This document shows, one piece after another, positions 1-10,047 of a stretch of 64,000 nt of DNA. Source of the DNA: Terriglobales bacterium. Lineage in GTDB: Bacteria; Acidobacteriota; Terriglobia; Terriglobales; Acidobacteriaceae. The stretch is from the NCBI GenBank assembly GCA_025936825.1, contig JAICSO010000009.1:62001-126000 (forward strand), read 5' to 3'. The notes beneath the pieces were generated by a model that worked only from the letters and a program-made list of their open reading frames with translations, was not told the DNA's origin and made no database searches. The stretch's first letter is position 1; each line of letters begins with the position of its first letter. The translations under genes were made by a program, and so were the position numbers.

Positions 1-1277
1 AGCTTGCTTTGCTTAGGCGCGGCTTCCTCACCGTTGTCTTCCGCTTCACCCAGACGAGATGCGAACAGCTTGGCTCGATCCGCAACCGTGACTGGCGCTT
101 CCTGCTTCTTTCCGTTTCGGACGAAGCCCAGGTTCACCTTGCTACCCGGCTTGCGCGAAGCGATATCGGCGACCAGTTCGTCACCATTCTTTACCGGTTT
201 GCCGTCAACGGAAACGATGGTGTCGCCAACTTTCAAGCCAGCCTTGTCAGCTGGGCTGCCGGCGACCACGTCGGCAACGGTGACTCCCGACTGCACACCG
301 TACACGCGCGCGATTGCGGGATTCTCTTCCGCATTGAACTGAATGCCAATGGAGCCCCGCTGCACACGGTGTTCAGAGCCAATGAGCTGGTTATAGACAT
401 CAACGACCGTCTTTGAGGGCAGTGCAAAACCAACGCCGGCGTAGGCATTGGTGTCAGTGAGAATAGCGGTGTTGATGCCAATCACCTCGCCGTCCATGTT
501 AACCAGCGGTCCGCCGGAGTTGCCGGGATTGATTGCCGCGTCAGTCTGAATGAAGGACTGGAACTGGCGGTTGGGAACGATGTTGCGGCCCTTGGCAGAG
601 ACTATGCCCGCGGTGACGGTGGCCTGCAAGCCAAAGGGGCTGCCGATGGCAAGAACCCAATCGCCCACCTGCATACTGTCGGAGTTGCCGAGCTTTGCGA
701 CAGGAAGCGGCTTATCAACATCGATTTTGATTACGGCGAGATCAGTCTCCTGGTCGGTGCCGATTACCTTGGCGTCATGCTGCACGCCCGGAGCATCGTC
801 CTGGAGCTTTACCCGAATGCGGTCAGCCTTCTCCACTACGTGGCGATTAGTGACGATGTAGCCTTTACCATCCACCAGCACGCCGGAGCCGAGGGAGCGC
901 TGCTTGATGGGACCGGCGTCCTGATTCCCGAAGAATTTGTCGAAGAAGTCGCCGAAAGGATTCTCCTGATCATCGTCGCCGCCTCCGGGCTGACCGCCGC
1001 GACGTCGGGCACTCGGCTTCACGGTGGATTCGGTGTTGATATTAACTACCGCCGGCTCAAGCGACTTGGCGATTTGCGAGAACTGATTGGACATCTGCTT
1101 GGGTGACGGTACGCTGAGCGGCGTCGCATCCGACGCGCGCTTTTCCTGGCCGCGAACACCGCCGGACACAACTGTGCCGATAAGGATTCCGAGCGACAGC
1201 GTCAGAAGAATGACCAGGGTCGACGCCAGCCTGTTTGCCTTGAACCGTCCCCACAGAGCGTTTGCATGCTCTCGCAT
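1..1277 (-). CDS. HtrA/DegP-family periplasmic serine protease (3' end cut)
   Basis: Trypsin-like protease/chaperone that degrades or refolds damaged envelope proteins. Read from the ATG at 1277 leftwards, 425 codons are visible before the window edge. The start gives a short cytoplasmic N-terminus and one membrane anchor (about residues 19-40). The catalytic triad is visible as His146 (TNRHVV), Asp179 (ETDLAVI) and Ser254 (NPGNSGGPL), so the enzyme should be active. A Gly/Asp/Arg-rich loop (about 90-120) precedes the protease fold. One PDZ domain follows (GSIGIQFN to about residue 400). DegP-like proteins usually have a second PDZ, which would lie outside the window. The family assignment is secure; DegP versus DegQ/DegS cannot be decided from this fragment. 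Confidence 0.93.
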   Translation of the reverse strand, partial: MREHANALWGRFKANRLASTLVILLTLSLGILIGTVVSGGVRGQEKRASDATPLSVPSPKQMSNQFSQIAKSLEPAVVNINTESTVKPSARRRGGQPGGGDDDQENPFGDFFDKFFGNQDAGPIKQRSLGSGVLVDGKGYIVTNRHVVEKADRIRVKLQDDAPGVQHDAKVIGTDQETDLAVIKIDVDKPLPVAKLGNSDSMQVGDWVLAIGSPFGLQATVTAGIVSAKGRNIVPNRQFQSFIQTDAAINPGNSGGPLVNMDGEVIGINTAILTDTNAYAGVGFALPSKTVVDVYNQLIGSEHRVQRGSIGIQFNAEENPAIARVYGVQSGVTVADVVAGSPADKAGLKVGDTIVSVDGKPVKNGDELVADIASRKPGSKVNLGFVRNGKKQEAPVTVADRAKLFASRLGEAEDNGEEAAPKQSK

Positions 1278-1427
1278 AAAGCCACTTGCCTCCCGTACCG
1301 AATCCACGATTATAGCGCGATGGTTCTCCCGGGCTACCGGAGAAGAAGAACCGCCCAGCTTTCTGATACTTAGACGCGCATGCCCCCAGAAATGTTGTTG
1401 AGCAGCACACCAGAAAACCTGACTTGT

Positions 1428-2108
1428 TTACTGATCTGTGAGCAAGATGAAGGTGAAACCCCCGGTGGGCGAATCCAGGGCAAGGATGGTCTGCTTCGCC
1501 GAAACCGACAGGTTCAGTGACCCAGTGCTGAGGTATACGCTTTGCGCGCCAGGTTTTGTCAGATAGACGTTGACGTTGCCAGTGGTACTGCCGGTCCCTA
1601 TGTATCCGGTGTTTTGATCAAAATCCAGCGCACTGGCGACCGGGGTCGCACCACTCAGGCTTGTCCCGGCTGGGACAATGTAGACATCCGCAGGCCCCAT
1701 AGTGTTGGAGATATTCACGATTCGCACGTTGTTACTGCTGGTTGTTCCGGTGGTTGTGCCATCGTCTAGAACAAGAGGCTTAAGCTGGGTAGATGGGCCG
1801 GTTAAAACCAGCGTCTCGTTGGCGCTATCGGCCAGTGAGACGGTTTGAGAGAGCAGGGGCTTGGTTGAGTTCACAGGGATGATCTGCACACTTCGTGTTC
1901 CAGACTTGACGCTGGCGTAACTGGATGCGTTCCCGTACAGGAGGTTGGAACTCTCCGTTGTGTTATCGACAACATAGTCGACGGCGGGGGCGTCAGGAGA
2001 GCCTTGAACGAAGCGAAGGTTTGCGGTTGACGAACTGCCACCGCTTCCGCAGGCAAGTGCGGATCCGAGTAGGAAAATAGCCACGAAAAGGGAAGGCGCC
2101 CGACGCAA
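1428..2108 (-). CDS. DUF4397-domain lipoprotein
   Basis: Secreted lipoprotein of unknown role, about 226 residues. A hydrophobic signal (FVAIFLLGSALAC) ends in a lipobox with Cys, followed by a Gly/Ser-rich linker. The body (RFVQGSPDAPAVDYVVD, later VRIVNISNTMGPADVYIVP) has the two repeated beta modules typical of DUF4397. I chose the TTG at 2108 because GGAGG lies six bases upstream; an in-frame TTG eight codons earlier (2132) has no such site. The gene stands alone between the protease and a TonB-like gene on the same strand. The cargo or ligand is unknown. Confidence 0.75.
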   Translation of the reverse strand: MRRAPSLFVAIFLLGSALACGSGGSSSTANLRFVQGSPDAPAVDYVVDNTTESSNLLYGNASSYASVKSGTRSVQIIPVNSTKPLLSQTVSLADSANETLVLTGPSTQLKPLVLDDGTTTGTTSSNNVRIVNISNTMGPADVYIVPAGTSLSGATPVASALDFDQNTGYIGTGSTTGNVNVYLTKPGAQSVYLSTGSLNLSVSAKQTILALDSPTGGFTFILLTDQ

Positions 2109-2216
2109 AGTTGTCCTCCAGTGCAATCTCAATGTTTACCAGAAATTCTGGAACTCAGGAAATTGGATGCGGGCAGCCGGGCGCGATGATTGCTGCTTTG
2201 GTTCAGCAAATCCGCT

Positions 2217-3545
2217 CTAGGGTGAAAGTGTGAAATTGACGGTTATCAAGGTGTCTACTTCTACCGGAGATCCATTCAGCATGAATGGTCTGTACTTCCA
2301 CTGTTGGACGGCATCTACCGCCGCATAGCTCAATGAGGGCGAGGGACTGTTAACAACCTTCAGGTCTTGGACGGTGCCATCCTTCCCGATTACCGCAGAG
2401 AGGGTGACCAATCCCTGAATGTGGGCTTGTTTGGCCTCTGCCGGGTATTGAGGGACAACGTCGTATGTTTTCAACCGCTGGATAACGCCTTGCGAAACTC
2501 GCACCCGTTGCGGCAACTTCTTGCCTGGGACGGGCGTGGGTTCGACTACGCCCGAACTCGGTTTGCCCGGGGGGACGACCACTGTGGGTTCCGCGGTACC
2601 GGGAGCGACAGCGGGAGGTGTGCTGGGGAGCCGATCGGGTATCGCCTTTTGCACCACCTCGCCGCTCGATAAACAAGTAGTAGCCTTTCCGTCAGACGAT
2701 GCGCGAATGTCGCCGTCTTCATCGGAACAGAAGGCGCGTTGTTCAGAATTCGCAACCGCAGGCTCCGCGACGATCTTGTAGTGGGAGGGGTCGCAGCCGG
2801 AGATAACGTAAACGTAGCCGTCTTTGCTCCCCTTGACCAGTTCAGGATCGTACAAATACGCGCCGCCACCGCGCGCCTGGCCTCCCAGCACTGACAAAGA
2901 ACAGGCGAAGTGTCCTTGCATGGCGGAGTATCGTTTCTGCGCCATGTTTACCTGTTGAATCCACATGATTGTGCGCTGTTCGTTGCGTGCTCGCTGGGAA
3001 TCTTCCATGCTCTTGAGAAAGTTTGGGTCAGCAAGCGGAACACGCACCGTCACGCTGATTTCATTCAGCCGCCATACATTGGCCTCGGTTTGCATGATGA
3101 ACGTGAAGCGTGGAATGACCGGGAGCGATTGTTCTTTTCCATTGCGGCTCAGGTGCAGTGCGAGTTCAATCTGGTCTTCATCGCCGACGAGATCATCGCG
3201 CTCAACGCTGATCTCGATCTTGTCAGGCTCGGTGCCATTCAGGTCCGGGTGCGGTTCTTCCGCGAGCAGCAAAGTGGGGCCGGTGTCGAAACTCTGAAAA
3301 TTCGTGCCGCCTGCGCGCGCCTGAGTAGCGATCGCGGAAAACTCAGACAGGTAATTCTCCCCGCCAGGGGAACTGAGCTTATTCAGCGAATGCCGGGTGA
3401 CCTCAGGAAGGTGCTTCTCCATGTGATTCGGGGCCTGGCCGAAAAACATCTCGATCAGCGCCTGGCGCGCCGTTTGAGGCGCAGCTGACTGGCCAAATAG
3501 AGAAGATGCAAGAAGGGTAATCACCAAGGCGAGGCACTGCCGCAT
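2217..3545 (-). CDS. Secreted protein with C-terminal TonB domain
   Basis: 442 residues with a cleavable signal (ALVITLLASSLFGQSA). The first about 300 residues form a region I do not recognise, with a pilin-like patch (NMAQKRYSAMQGHFACSLS) around 200. A Pro/Val-rich linker follows (about 305-345). The last about 85 residues are a TonB C-terminal domain (VVPQYPAEAKQAHIQGLVTL, then AVDAVQQWKYRPFMLNG). TonB C-termini normally contact outer-membrane receptors, but this protein lacks the N-terminal TonB anchor helix, so it is probably a stand-alone periplasmic TonB-like protein, as is common in Acidobacteriota. GGAGG five bases before ATG supports the start. Confidence 0.8.
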   Translation of the reverse strand: MRQCLALVITLLASSLFGQSAAPQTARQALIEMFFGQAPNHMEKHLPEVTRHSLNKLSSPGGENYLSEFSAIATQARAGGTNFQSFDTGPTLLLAEEPHPDLNGTEPDKIEISVERDDLVGDEDQIELALHLSRNGKEQSLPVIPRFTFIMQTEANVWRLNEISVTVRVPLADPNFLKSMEDSQRARNEQRTIMWIQQVNMAQKRYSAMQGHFACSLSVLGGQARGGGAYLYDPELVKGSKDGYVYVISGCDPSHYKIVAEPAVANSEQRAFCSDEDGDIRASSDGKATTCLSSGEVVQKAIPDRLPSTPPAVAPGTAEPTVVVPPGKPSSGVVEPTPVPGKKLPQRVRVSQGVIQRLKTYDVVPQYPAEAKQAHIQGLVTLSAVIGKDGTVQDLKVVNSPSPSLSYAAVDAVQQWKYRPFMLNGSPVEVDTLITVNFTLSP

Positions 3546-3665
3546 GCGAACCTCCAGTACCGCTTACGTAAGCGTAGCAGAGTAGTTCCTGGGAGTTACA
3601 GACTCCGAAGAAAGGTGCGTAGTTCCCAAATTACACCGGTTGACGTACCAGTTACTCGCGGTGGC

Positions 3666-6600
3666 CTAAACAGCCACGGTTTCCTTCTCTTTGTCTTCGG
3701 AACTCTCCAGTTGACCTCTCCGCAGCGCGCGTTCTTTCATCATCACAAAGAACACAGGGACGAGAATCAGAACGTGAATGGTTGACGTAATCATTCCGCC
3801 TACCACCGGGGCGGCGATCGGCTTCATGACGTCAGAACCAATGCCGCTTTCCCAGAGGATTGGTGCCAAGCTGGCCAGGACTGCGGTCACCGTCATTAGC
3901 TTGGGACGTAGCCGTTGCACCGCTCCTTCGACTGCAGCTTGCTGAATGAGCTCGTTGGTCAGTTGTGAGCCGAAACGTAGGCGCTTGTCGAGAGCCTCAT
4001 GCAGATACACAACCATAACCACTCCGGTTTCAACCGCGATGCCAAACAGCGCGATGTATCCCACCCAGACCGCCACGCTGAAGTTGTAGCCAAGCCACCA
4101 CTGCAGCAGCAGACCGCCGCTGGCCGCGTACAGTGTGGGGAAGATCAGGACGAATGCTTCGGTCACGGAACGGAAAATCATATAAAGCAGCATGAAAATC
4201 GCTGCGAACACAACAGGGAGGATGATCTTCAGCCTCTCTTTGGCGCGAAGCTGAAACTCATATTCGCCGGACCATTGGTGGCTGAACCCGGTTGGGAGCT
4301 TGAGTTCGCGCGAGAGCACTTTGTTGGCTTCTCGAACGAAGCCGCCATAGTCATCCGTCTTCAGGTCGATGTACACGTAGCCGGTGAGTTGACCGCCCTC
4401 ATCACGAATCATTGCGGGACCCGTGGAGAACGAAAGATGTGCCACCGCGTTTAGCGGGATCTGCGCACCGGCAGGCGTAGCAACGAGTACGCGTCCCATT
4501 TCTTCCGGTGTGTCACGGAAATCACGCATGTAACGGACGTTGATGGGATAGCGTTCGCGTCCTTCGACGTTCTCGGCGATATTCTCGCCGCCGATGCCCG
4601 ACTCGACCGCGCGCTGTACGTCTTCAACAGTCATTCCGTAGCGCGCGGCCTGCATGCGGTCGACATCGACGTTGAGATAGAAGCCTTGCGAGACGCGCTC
4701 GGCATACACGGCGCGGGACTCGGGAAGTCGAGAGAGCAGTTGCTCAATACGGGATCCCGCTGCCTGAATGCCCTCCACCGTTCGTCCCTGAATCTTCATG
4801 CCGAGGGGCGTCTTGATCCCGGTGAGTTGCATGTCGAGACGATTTTGTACCGGCATCGTCCACGTGTTCGAAATGCCGGGGAATTGCAGCTTCGCGTCCA
4901 TCTCCGCGATCAGCTTTTCGTAAGTCATGCCGGGCCGCCATTGCTCACGCGGTTTCAGCATGATCGTGGTGTCATACATGTCGAGCGGCGCGTTGTCGGT
5001 AGAGCTGTCGGAGCGCCCAACTGTGCCGAAGACACTCTCGACCTCAGGGAAGGTGCGGATAATGCGGTCCTGCTGCTGCAAAAGTTGTGTCGCTTGCGTG
5101 ATGCCGATGCCGGGTAACGACGTCGGCATGTATAGCGAGGAGCCTTCGTACAGCGGCGGCATGAATTGACTGCCGAGGCGCAGCGCGAGCGGAATTGTGG
5201 CGGCTAGAAAAACTAGGTTCACCGCAATCGTCAGCCAGCGACGGCGAAGGGCGAATCGCAGCACGGGTAGGTAGATCGCCTGGCTAATGCGTGAAAACGG
5301 ATTCTGAGATTCCGGACGCAGTTTCCCGCTGATGAAGTAGAGCATGAGCGCAGGAACAACGGTGATTGCCAGCAAGGACGAGAACGCAACCGATAAAGTT
5401 TTGGTCCACGCCAGTGGCCGGAACATGCGGCCTTCCTGCGCTTCAAGTAGGAACACAGGGAGGAACGAGACAGCAATGATCAGTAGCGAAAAGAAAAGCG
5501 CTGGGCCAACCTGCTTGGCGGCATCGATCAGGATGCGGCGGCGCTGCTTCTCCGTGATCGGCCCAGGCGTTTCCGAAAGATGGCGGAAACCGTTCTCGAC
5601 GATCACGATGGATGCATCGATCAGCACGCCGATGGCGAGAGCAAATCCACCCAGCGACATGATGTTGCTGCTGATGTGCAGAAAGTACATCGGAATAAAT
5701 GCAGCTAAGATCGCGACCGGAAGCGTAAGGATCGGAATCAGCGCCGAGCGGAAATGAAAGAGGAAACTGATCGTCACGAAACTGACGATGACGCACTCCA
5801 GCAGAAGATCGCGTTGCAGCGTTGTAATGGAGTCGCTGATGAGACCGGAACGGTCGTAGCCGGCGTGAATCTCAACTCCGGCGGGTAGAGTCGGCGCAAT
5901 CTCCGCGACCTTAGCTTTGATTCCGTTGATGACGTTCAGTGCGTTTTCGCCAGTTCGCATCACCACGATGCCGCCAACTGCCTCGCCTTGGCCTTGCCAT
6001 TCCGCAACGCCTTCGCGAATATCGGGCCCGAAGTTCACAGTGCCCAGGTCGCGCAACAAAATAGGCGTGCCATTCTTTGCGTTGACCGAGACTTCTTCGA
6101 GATCTTTCAACGATGTGAGATATCCAAGCCCCCGCACCATGTAGCGCGCGCCGTTCATTTCCAGCACGCGTCCGCCGACCTCGTTAGTGCTGGCGCGAAC
6201 ACGTTCAATCACGGTGCTCAAGGGAATCCCGTACGCCAGCAACTTGTTGGGATCAAGTTGCACCTGATACTGCTTGACGAAGCCGCCAATGGTCGCAACC
6301 TCGGCAACGCCTGGAACCGTTTCAAGCTGGTAGCGAACCTGCCAATCCTGAAGAGATCGCAGGTCGGCGAGGCTGTGGCGGTGCGTGCGATCGATCAGCA
6401 CATACTCGAAGACCCACCCGACACCAGTTGCGTCAGGACCCAGCATGGGATGGGCGTCTGCGGGAATGCGGCTGCCGAGTCCCTGAATGTACTCGAGCAC
6501 ACGTGAACGCGCCCAGTAGAGATCGGTACCGTCCTCAAACACGACGAAGATGTACGAATCACCGAACATGGTCTGCGCACGCACAGCCTTCACCTTCGGC

Positions 6601-6827
6601 GCGGCGAGCAATGTGGTGACGATCGGATAGGTGACCTGGTCCTCAATGATGTTCGGCGGACGGCCCGGCCATGGAGTGTGCACGATGACCTGGACATCGG
6701 AAATATCCGGCAAAGCGTCGAGCGGAGCATGTTGCAGCGACCCAATGCCGGCAAGAATGAGGCCGAGCACGCCGGCAAAGACCAGGAAACGATTCTTCGC
6801 GCACCATTCAATGATGTGCCCGATCAT
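3666..6827 (-). CDS. cusA: CusA/CzcA-type heavy-metal RND efflux pump, inner-membrane subunit
   Basis: Proton-driven antiporter of the HME-RND family. It moves Cu(I)/Ag(I) or divalent metals from periplasm/cytoplasm into the adaptor and outer-membrane channel. It has about 1,053 residues, the usual RND length, with an N-terminal membrane helix, two large periplasmic loops and twelve predicted membrane helices. The TM4 proton-relay region reads IGVLIDASIVIVEN, closer to CusA than to CzcA. Metal choice is inferred from this and from the Cys/Met/His-rich lipoprotein upstream. Start ATG at 6827 overlaps the stop of the adaptor gene (TGATG) and has AGGAGG six bases upstream; a GTG one codon earlier is less well spaced. 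It is the last gene of the operon. Confidence 0.93.
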   Translation of the reverse strand: MIGHIIEWCAKNRFLVFAGVLGLILAGIGSLQHAPLDALPDISDVQVIVHTPWPGRPPNIIEDQVTYPIVTTLLAAPKVKAVRAQTMFGDSYIFVVFEDGTDLYWARSRVLEYIQGLGSRIPADAHPMLGPDATGVGWVFEYVLIDRTHRHSLADLRSLQDWQVRYQLETVPGVAEVATIGGFVKQYQVQLDPNKLLAYGIPLSTVIERVRASTNEVGGRVLEMNGARYMVRGLGYLTSLKDLEEVSVNAKNGTPILLRDLGTVNFGPDIREGVAEWQGQGEAVGGIVVMRTGENALNVINGIKAKVAEIAPTLPAGVEIHAGYDRSGLISDSITTLQRDLLLECVIVSFVTISFLFHFRSALIPILTLPVAILAAFIPMYFLHISSNIMSLGGFALAIGVLIDASIVIVENGFRHLSETPGPITEKQRRRILIDAAKQVGPALFFSLLIIAVSFLPVFLLEAQEGRMFRPLAWTKTLSVAFSSLLAITVVPALMLYFISGKLRPESQNPFSRISQAIYLPVLRFALRRRWLTIAVNLVFLAATIPLALRLGSQFMPPLYEGSSLYMPTSLPGIGITQATQLLQQQDRIIRTFPEVESVFGTVGRSDSSTDNAPLDMYDTTIMLKPREQWRPGMTYEKLIAEMDAKLQFPGISNTWTMPVQNRLDMQLTGIKTPLGMKIQGRTVEGIQAAGSRIEQLLSRLPESRAVYAERVSQGFYLNVDVDRMQAARYGMTVEDVQRAVESGIGGENIAENVEGRERYPINVRYMRDFRDTPEEMGRVLVATPAGAQIPLNAVAHLSFSTGPAMIRDEGGQLTGYVYIDLKTDDYGGFVREANKVLSRELKLPTGFSHQWSGEYEFQLRAKERLKIILPVVFAAIFMLLYMIFRSVTEAFVLIFPTLYAASGGLLLQWWLGYNFSVAVWVGYIALFGIAVETGVVMVVYLHEALDKRLRFGSQLTNELIQQAAVEGAVQRLRPKLMTVTAVLASLAPILWESGIGSDVMKPIAAPVVGGMITSTIHVLILVPVFFVMMKERALRRGQLESSEDKEKETVAV

Positions 6828-8368
6828 CACATGCCTCCTGTCGCGCTGACGTTCAGGCGCTTGGTCAGGATCAACTTGCCGTTTTGCTCGGCGGTGATGG
6901 TCACCTGCCAGGTGCCGCCGGATCCAAGATCAAGTTGTCCGGCGTAGGAGCCATTGCCTTGCTCGTTCAATTGCGCCGAGTTCTTCATTTCGGCCATGCC
7001 CATCTCCGGCATCGCCGCCATAAAAAATTGAACGTTCACTTTGGCGCCGGTGATGGGTATGCTGTCAGCCGATGCCAACTTCACTTGCACTGCGTTCTTG
7101 CCTTTGTGCGCGGGGTAGGGATTCGTATTGAGATCGGCTAGCACCTGCGGTGTAGCGCTGGGCCCGCTTGCGGCCCCCGGTGGAGGCGGCGTATACGAGC
7201 CCGCCGCGGCTTGCAGCTGACTCTCGGAATCAATCAGGAAATTCGCCGAGGTGGCCACGAGATCGCTTGCCTTAAGTCCTTTCAGAACTGCAAATCCATC
7301 TTCTGTGCGCGTTCCGAGTTCGACTTGTTGCGGATCGAAACGACCATTGCCCCGCGCAAGGAAGACGACTTGCCGCGCACCACTCTGCAAGACGGCGGTC
7401 GCCGGCACGAACAGTTGGCGGCCGATCGCGGCGCGCAATCGCACGTTCACGAACATCCCTGGCTTGAGGAGCAGGTTCGGGTTCGCAACATCAAGACGAA
7501 CGCGAAGAGTGCGCGTAGTCGGATCCATCTGCGGCAGGATTTGCTCTACGCGTGCGCGGAAGGTGCGGTTGGGATAGGCATCGACGGTGATCTCCGCCGG
7601 GTCATTGGGCTTCAGACGGCCGGCGTCCTCCTGGAAAATTTGCGCCTCAACCCAGACGCTCGACAAATCCGCAATGGTGTAGAGCCGCATGTCCGGCTGC
7701 GCATACACATTGGGCAGTGCGGTGCGCTCGGTGACGTATCCGAAGACTGGAGAGTTGAACGTGAATTCGCTGGCAGGCTTGCCGGTGGACTCGAGGCGTG
7801 CGATGTCGGCCTCAGTGAGATTCCACTGCAGCAGACGCTCGCGAGCGGCACGCAGCAGTGTGTCCGCGCCGGAAGCAACGCCTTGCACCGAACTTTGGCT
7901 GACGCGCTGAACGTTAGCTTTCGCCAGCAGGTATTCCTGCTCGCTGGCCACAAGTTCGGGACTGTAGATTGTGAAAAGCGGTTGCCCTTTCCTCACGTAC
8001 TGATAGGTCGCGCTGACGAAGACTTCTTTGACCCATCCCGGATAGCGCGTCTGAACGTAAGCGATGCGGCGCTCATCTTGTTCCACGCTGCCGGTGGCGC
8101 GGATGTCACTTTCAATGTTTTTGAACTCGACACGACCAGTGCGCACGCCGATCGCCTGCATGCGTTCGGGAGTTAACTCGACTGGAGTGAATTGAGGTGT
8201 GCTGCCCTCGGGTGGAGTGTTGAGCGTGAAGCCTTCCATCGGTGGGTGTTCTGCTGGAGGCGGCGTAGCAACCGCCACTGGACGCGGCGACTTCCAGATC
8301 CAGTACACTCCCGCGGCTAGTGCAACGTTCAAGATCACTGCGATCACAAAAAGCCTGCGGTAGTTCAT
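6827..8368 (-). CDS. cusB: CusB-type RND membrane-fusion protein with fused C-terminal domain
   Basis: Periplasmic adaptor that links the RND pump to the TolC-like channel. 513 residues: N-terminal anchor helix (about 5-25), a Pro-rich linker, then lipoyl, alpha-hairpin and beta-barrel parts (RYPGWVKEVFVSATYQYVRK; DMRLYTIADLSSVWVEAQIF; LLLKPGMFVNVRL). After about residue 405 a Pro/Gly linker leads into an extra about 95-residue beta domain (VQVKLASADSIPITGAKVNV, FFMAAMPEMGMAEM, GGTWQVTITAE). That domain resembles YtkA/FixH-like domains and is Met-rich, which suits a copper-binding role (inference). It shares ATGA with the upstream tolC-like gene, so translation is probably coupled. Confidence 0.9.
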   Translation of the reverse strand: MNYRRLFVIAVILNVALAAGVYWIWKSPRPVAVATPPPAEHPPMEGFTLNTPPEGSTPQFTPVELTPERMQAIGVRTGRVEFKNIESDIRATGSVEQDERRIAYVQTRYPGWVKEVFVSATYQYVRKGQPLFTIYSPELVASEQEYLLAKANVQRVSQSSVQGVASGADTLLRAARERLLQWNLTEADIARLESTGKPASEFTFNSPVFGYVTERTALPNVYAQPDMRLYTIADLSSVWVEAQIFQEDAGRLKPNDPAEITVDAYPNRTFRARVEQILPQMDPTTRTLRVRLDVANPNLLLKPGMFVNVRLRAAIGRQLFVPATAVLQSGARQVVFLARGNGRFDPQQVELGTRTEDGFAVLKGLKASDLVATSANFLIDSESQLQAAAGSYTPPPPGAASGPSATPQVLADLNTNPYPAHKGKNAVQVKLASADSIPITGAKVNVQFFMAAMPEMGMAEMKNSAQLNEQGNGSYAGQLDLGSGGTWQVTITAEQNGKLILTKRLNVSATGGM

Positions 8369-9606
8369 TGCAGTTCCTCCCCGATAAGGCCTTCGATCCT
8401 TGCAATTGCACTTTCGTGCTCGGCAAGCGTCCGCTCGCGCTCGATCGCAAGTTGCAGCGTGTCGGTGAAGGAAGCGAGCAGGCCTTGGTAGTCCTGTTTG
8501 CCGGCGCTGTATCCTGCCAAGCCCGCGTTAAGCGCGGCTTCGCTCTGCGGAATGAGGCCGTCGTCATAGACTTTGAGCTGTTGTTCGGAAGTTTGCGCGA
8601 TGGCGATTTGCTCGCCGAGGTCGCCTTCCATCCGCTTGAGGCGTGCCTGCTTTTCTGATTCAGTCTGCGCCACTTTGGCTTGAGCTTCGCCTTGCATGGC
8701 TCGCACCCGAGATCGGTTGGGCAGCTTGATCGAGAACGTCGCCATGTAGTAGTCGCGAAACTCGGACGCGGTGTGCTGCCACATGTACTGCACGCCGAAA
8801 TCAGGCTTCTTCTCTCTCGCAGCCAGTTCAACTGCAGCGTGGCCCTGAGCAATTCGCTGCGTATTTACCTGAAGGTCAGGATTTTTGTCCGCGAGCTCCT
8901 GGAGCAGAGTCTCCGTTGCGGGCAGGCGGCGCTCGTGCAAGTTTTCAGCAACGATGTCCGGCGATGCCATGGGCCGATTCAGCAGCGCTTTGATTGTGGC
9001 TTGCGCCTGGGCACCTTCTCGCCGCTGCATCGAGAGTTCGTTCAGCAGCTTGGTCTGTTGCAATTGCGCGCGGAGCACGTCTCCCTGCGCACCTTGGCCG
9101 ACGCGGTATCGTGCCTCAGTTGCTTGCACCATTTGTTCGGCCGTTTGCTGATCCTTTTCCAGGATCGCGACCAACTGCTGTGACGAAGCAAGCTGGAAGT
9201 ACGCGAGCTTCAGGCGGGTGATTGCATCCCATGCCACCACATCCTTCTCGGCACTCGAGATTGCGATCTCATGTTCGGCTACGCTTGCACGCAACGCGAG
9301 TTTCCCCGGATAGGGCAACTCCTGAGAGGCGCCAAGCCCGATGTACGCAAAGTCGCTGTTGCTGTAACCCGCGAATGGCCGCGGGCTGCCAACGCTGAAG
9401 TGCTGCACCATGAATTCAGTGTCAGGAAGCGCCGGCGCCTGCTTTGGCGCATATCGCGCTGTTGCCACGGCCATTTCCGAAGCCCTGATCGCGGGATTGC
9501 CCTGTCGCGCCTCGGTGATCAGTGCTTGCAGGCTGGTGGTGGCGTTCTGAGCAACTGCACTGCCGACCAACACAAGCCAGATACACAAATTTCCCATCTT
9601 CGTCAT
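8365..9606 (-). CDS. TolC-family outer-membrane efflux protein (CusC-like)
   Basis: Outer-membrane channel of the metal efflux complex. About 413 residues with a signal peptide (NLCIWLVLVGSAVAQ) and two related halves rich in long helices, as expected of the OEP repeat (LITEARQGNPAIRASEMAVA; LLQELADKNPDLQVNTQRIA). I place the start at ATG 9606, which has GAGGAG just upstream; a second ATG two codons later is also possible, and an upstream frame extension to 9657 has no signal-like start. Its 3' end overlaps the adaptor start by four bases. No Cys for lipidation is visible, unlike E. coli CusC. Confidence 0.88.
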   Translation of the reverse strand: MTKMGNLCIWLVLVGSAVAQNATTSLQALITEARQGNPAIRASEMAVATARYAPKQAPALPDTEFMVQHFSVGSPRPFAGYSNSDFAYIGLGASQELPYPGKLALRASVAEHEIAISSAEKDVVAWDAITRLKLAYFQLASSQQLVAILEKDQQTAEQMVQATEARYRVGQGAQGDVLRAQLQQTKLLNELSMQRREGAQAQATIKALLNRPMASPDIVAENLHERRLPATETLLQELADKNPDLQVNTQRIAQGHAAVELAAREKKPDFGVQYMWQHTASEFRDYYMATFSIKLPNRSRVRAMQGEAQAKVAQTESEKQARLKRMEGDLGEQIAIAQTSEQQLKVYDDGLIPQSEAALNAGLAGYSAGKQDYQGLLASFTDTLQLAIERERTLAEHESAIARIEGLIGEELQ

Positions 9607-9687
9607 TTCTCCTCGCAAGTTTTCTGAGGATGGATTCACACGAGGACACGCGTGCATCCTCGCAGTGCTGCCGCGATGAAGAGAGGA

Positions 9688-10047
9688 TCAAATTCTCAGG
9701 ACAGTGCTTGACCTGGGTGGACTGCCCGGCGGGGAATCGGACGGGAGTAGATCACCTACTTGAATGCTCGGGGGGAGAGCTACTACAAACTCAGACACTA
9801 AAACGGCAGGTGCGGCAAGATCGCCACTTCGTACTTTTGCAAACGCGATCACCTGCGGTGAAACCGACTGCTTGCAGCAGGAGTGCGACATCGGCATTGC
9901 CGAAGAATTGCACATGCTGGCCATCTTGACGCAGCAGGCGTGCTCAGCAGCCGTCAGGGTATGGCCGGGCGTCACGCACGCCGCCAACGGCTGCCCAAAG
10001 AGCAACAAAGCGACAACGACAGCTGCGATTTGAGTGGCCCTTTTCAT
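9688..10047 (-). CDS. Small Cys/Met/His-rich lipoprotein at head of copper efflux operon
   Basis: 119 residues, not matched to a named family. A signal peptide (VVVALLLFGQPLAAC) ends in a lipobox-like LAAC at Cys24. The next about 45 residues carry CC, CVKMASMC, MPMSH and SCCK, a dense set of soft-metal ligands. The C-terminal half is hydrophobic, then Pro/Ser-rich. As first gene of the cus-like operon it is a likely periplasmic metal-binding or sensing lipoprotein (inference). Similar short Cys-rich proteins occur before metal-efflux operons in related bacteria, but I cannot name one. The intergenic space to the next gene upstream (10048-10221) should hold the divergent promoters. Confidence 0.7.
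   Translation of the reverse strand: MKRATQIAAVVVALLLFGQPLAACVTPGHTLTAAEHACCVKMASMCNSSAMPMSHSCCKQSVSPQVIAFAKVRSGDLAAPAVLVSEFVVALPPSIQVGDLLPSDSPPGSPPRSSTVLRI

Noticed and set aside
7211-8176. Long open frame (321 codons) antisense to the cusB-like gene
   Set aside because: Its product has no domain, and it mirrors a well-supported gene in high-GC DNA.
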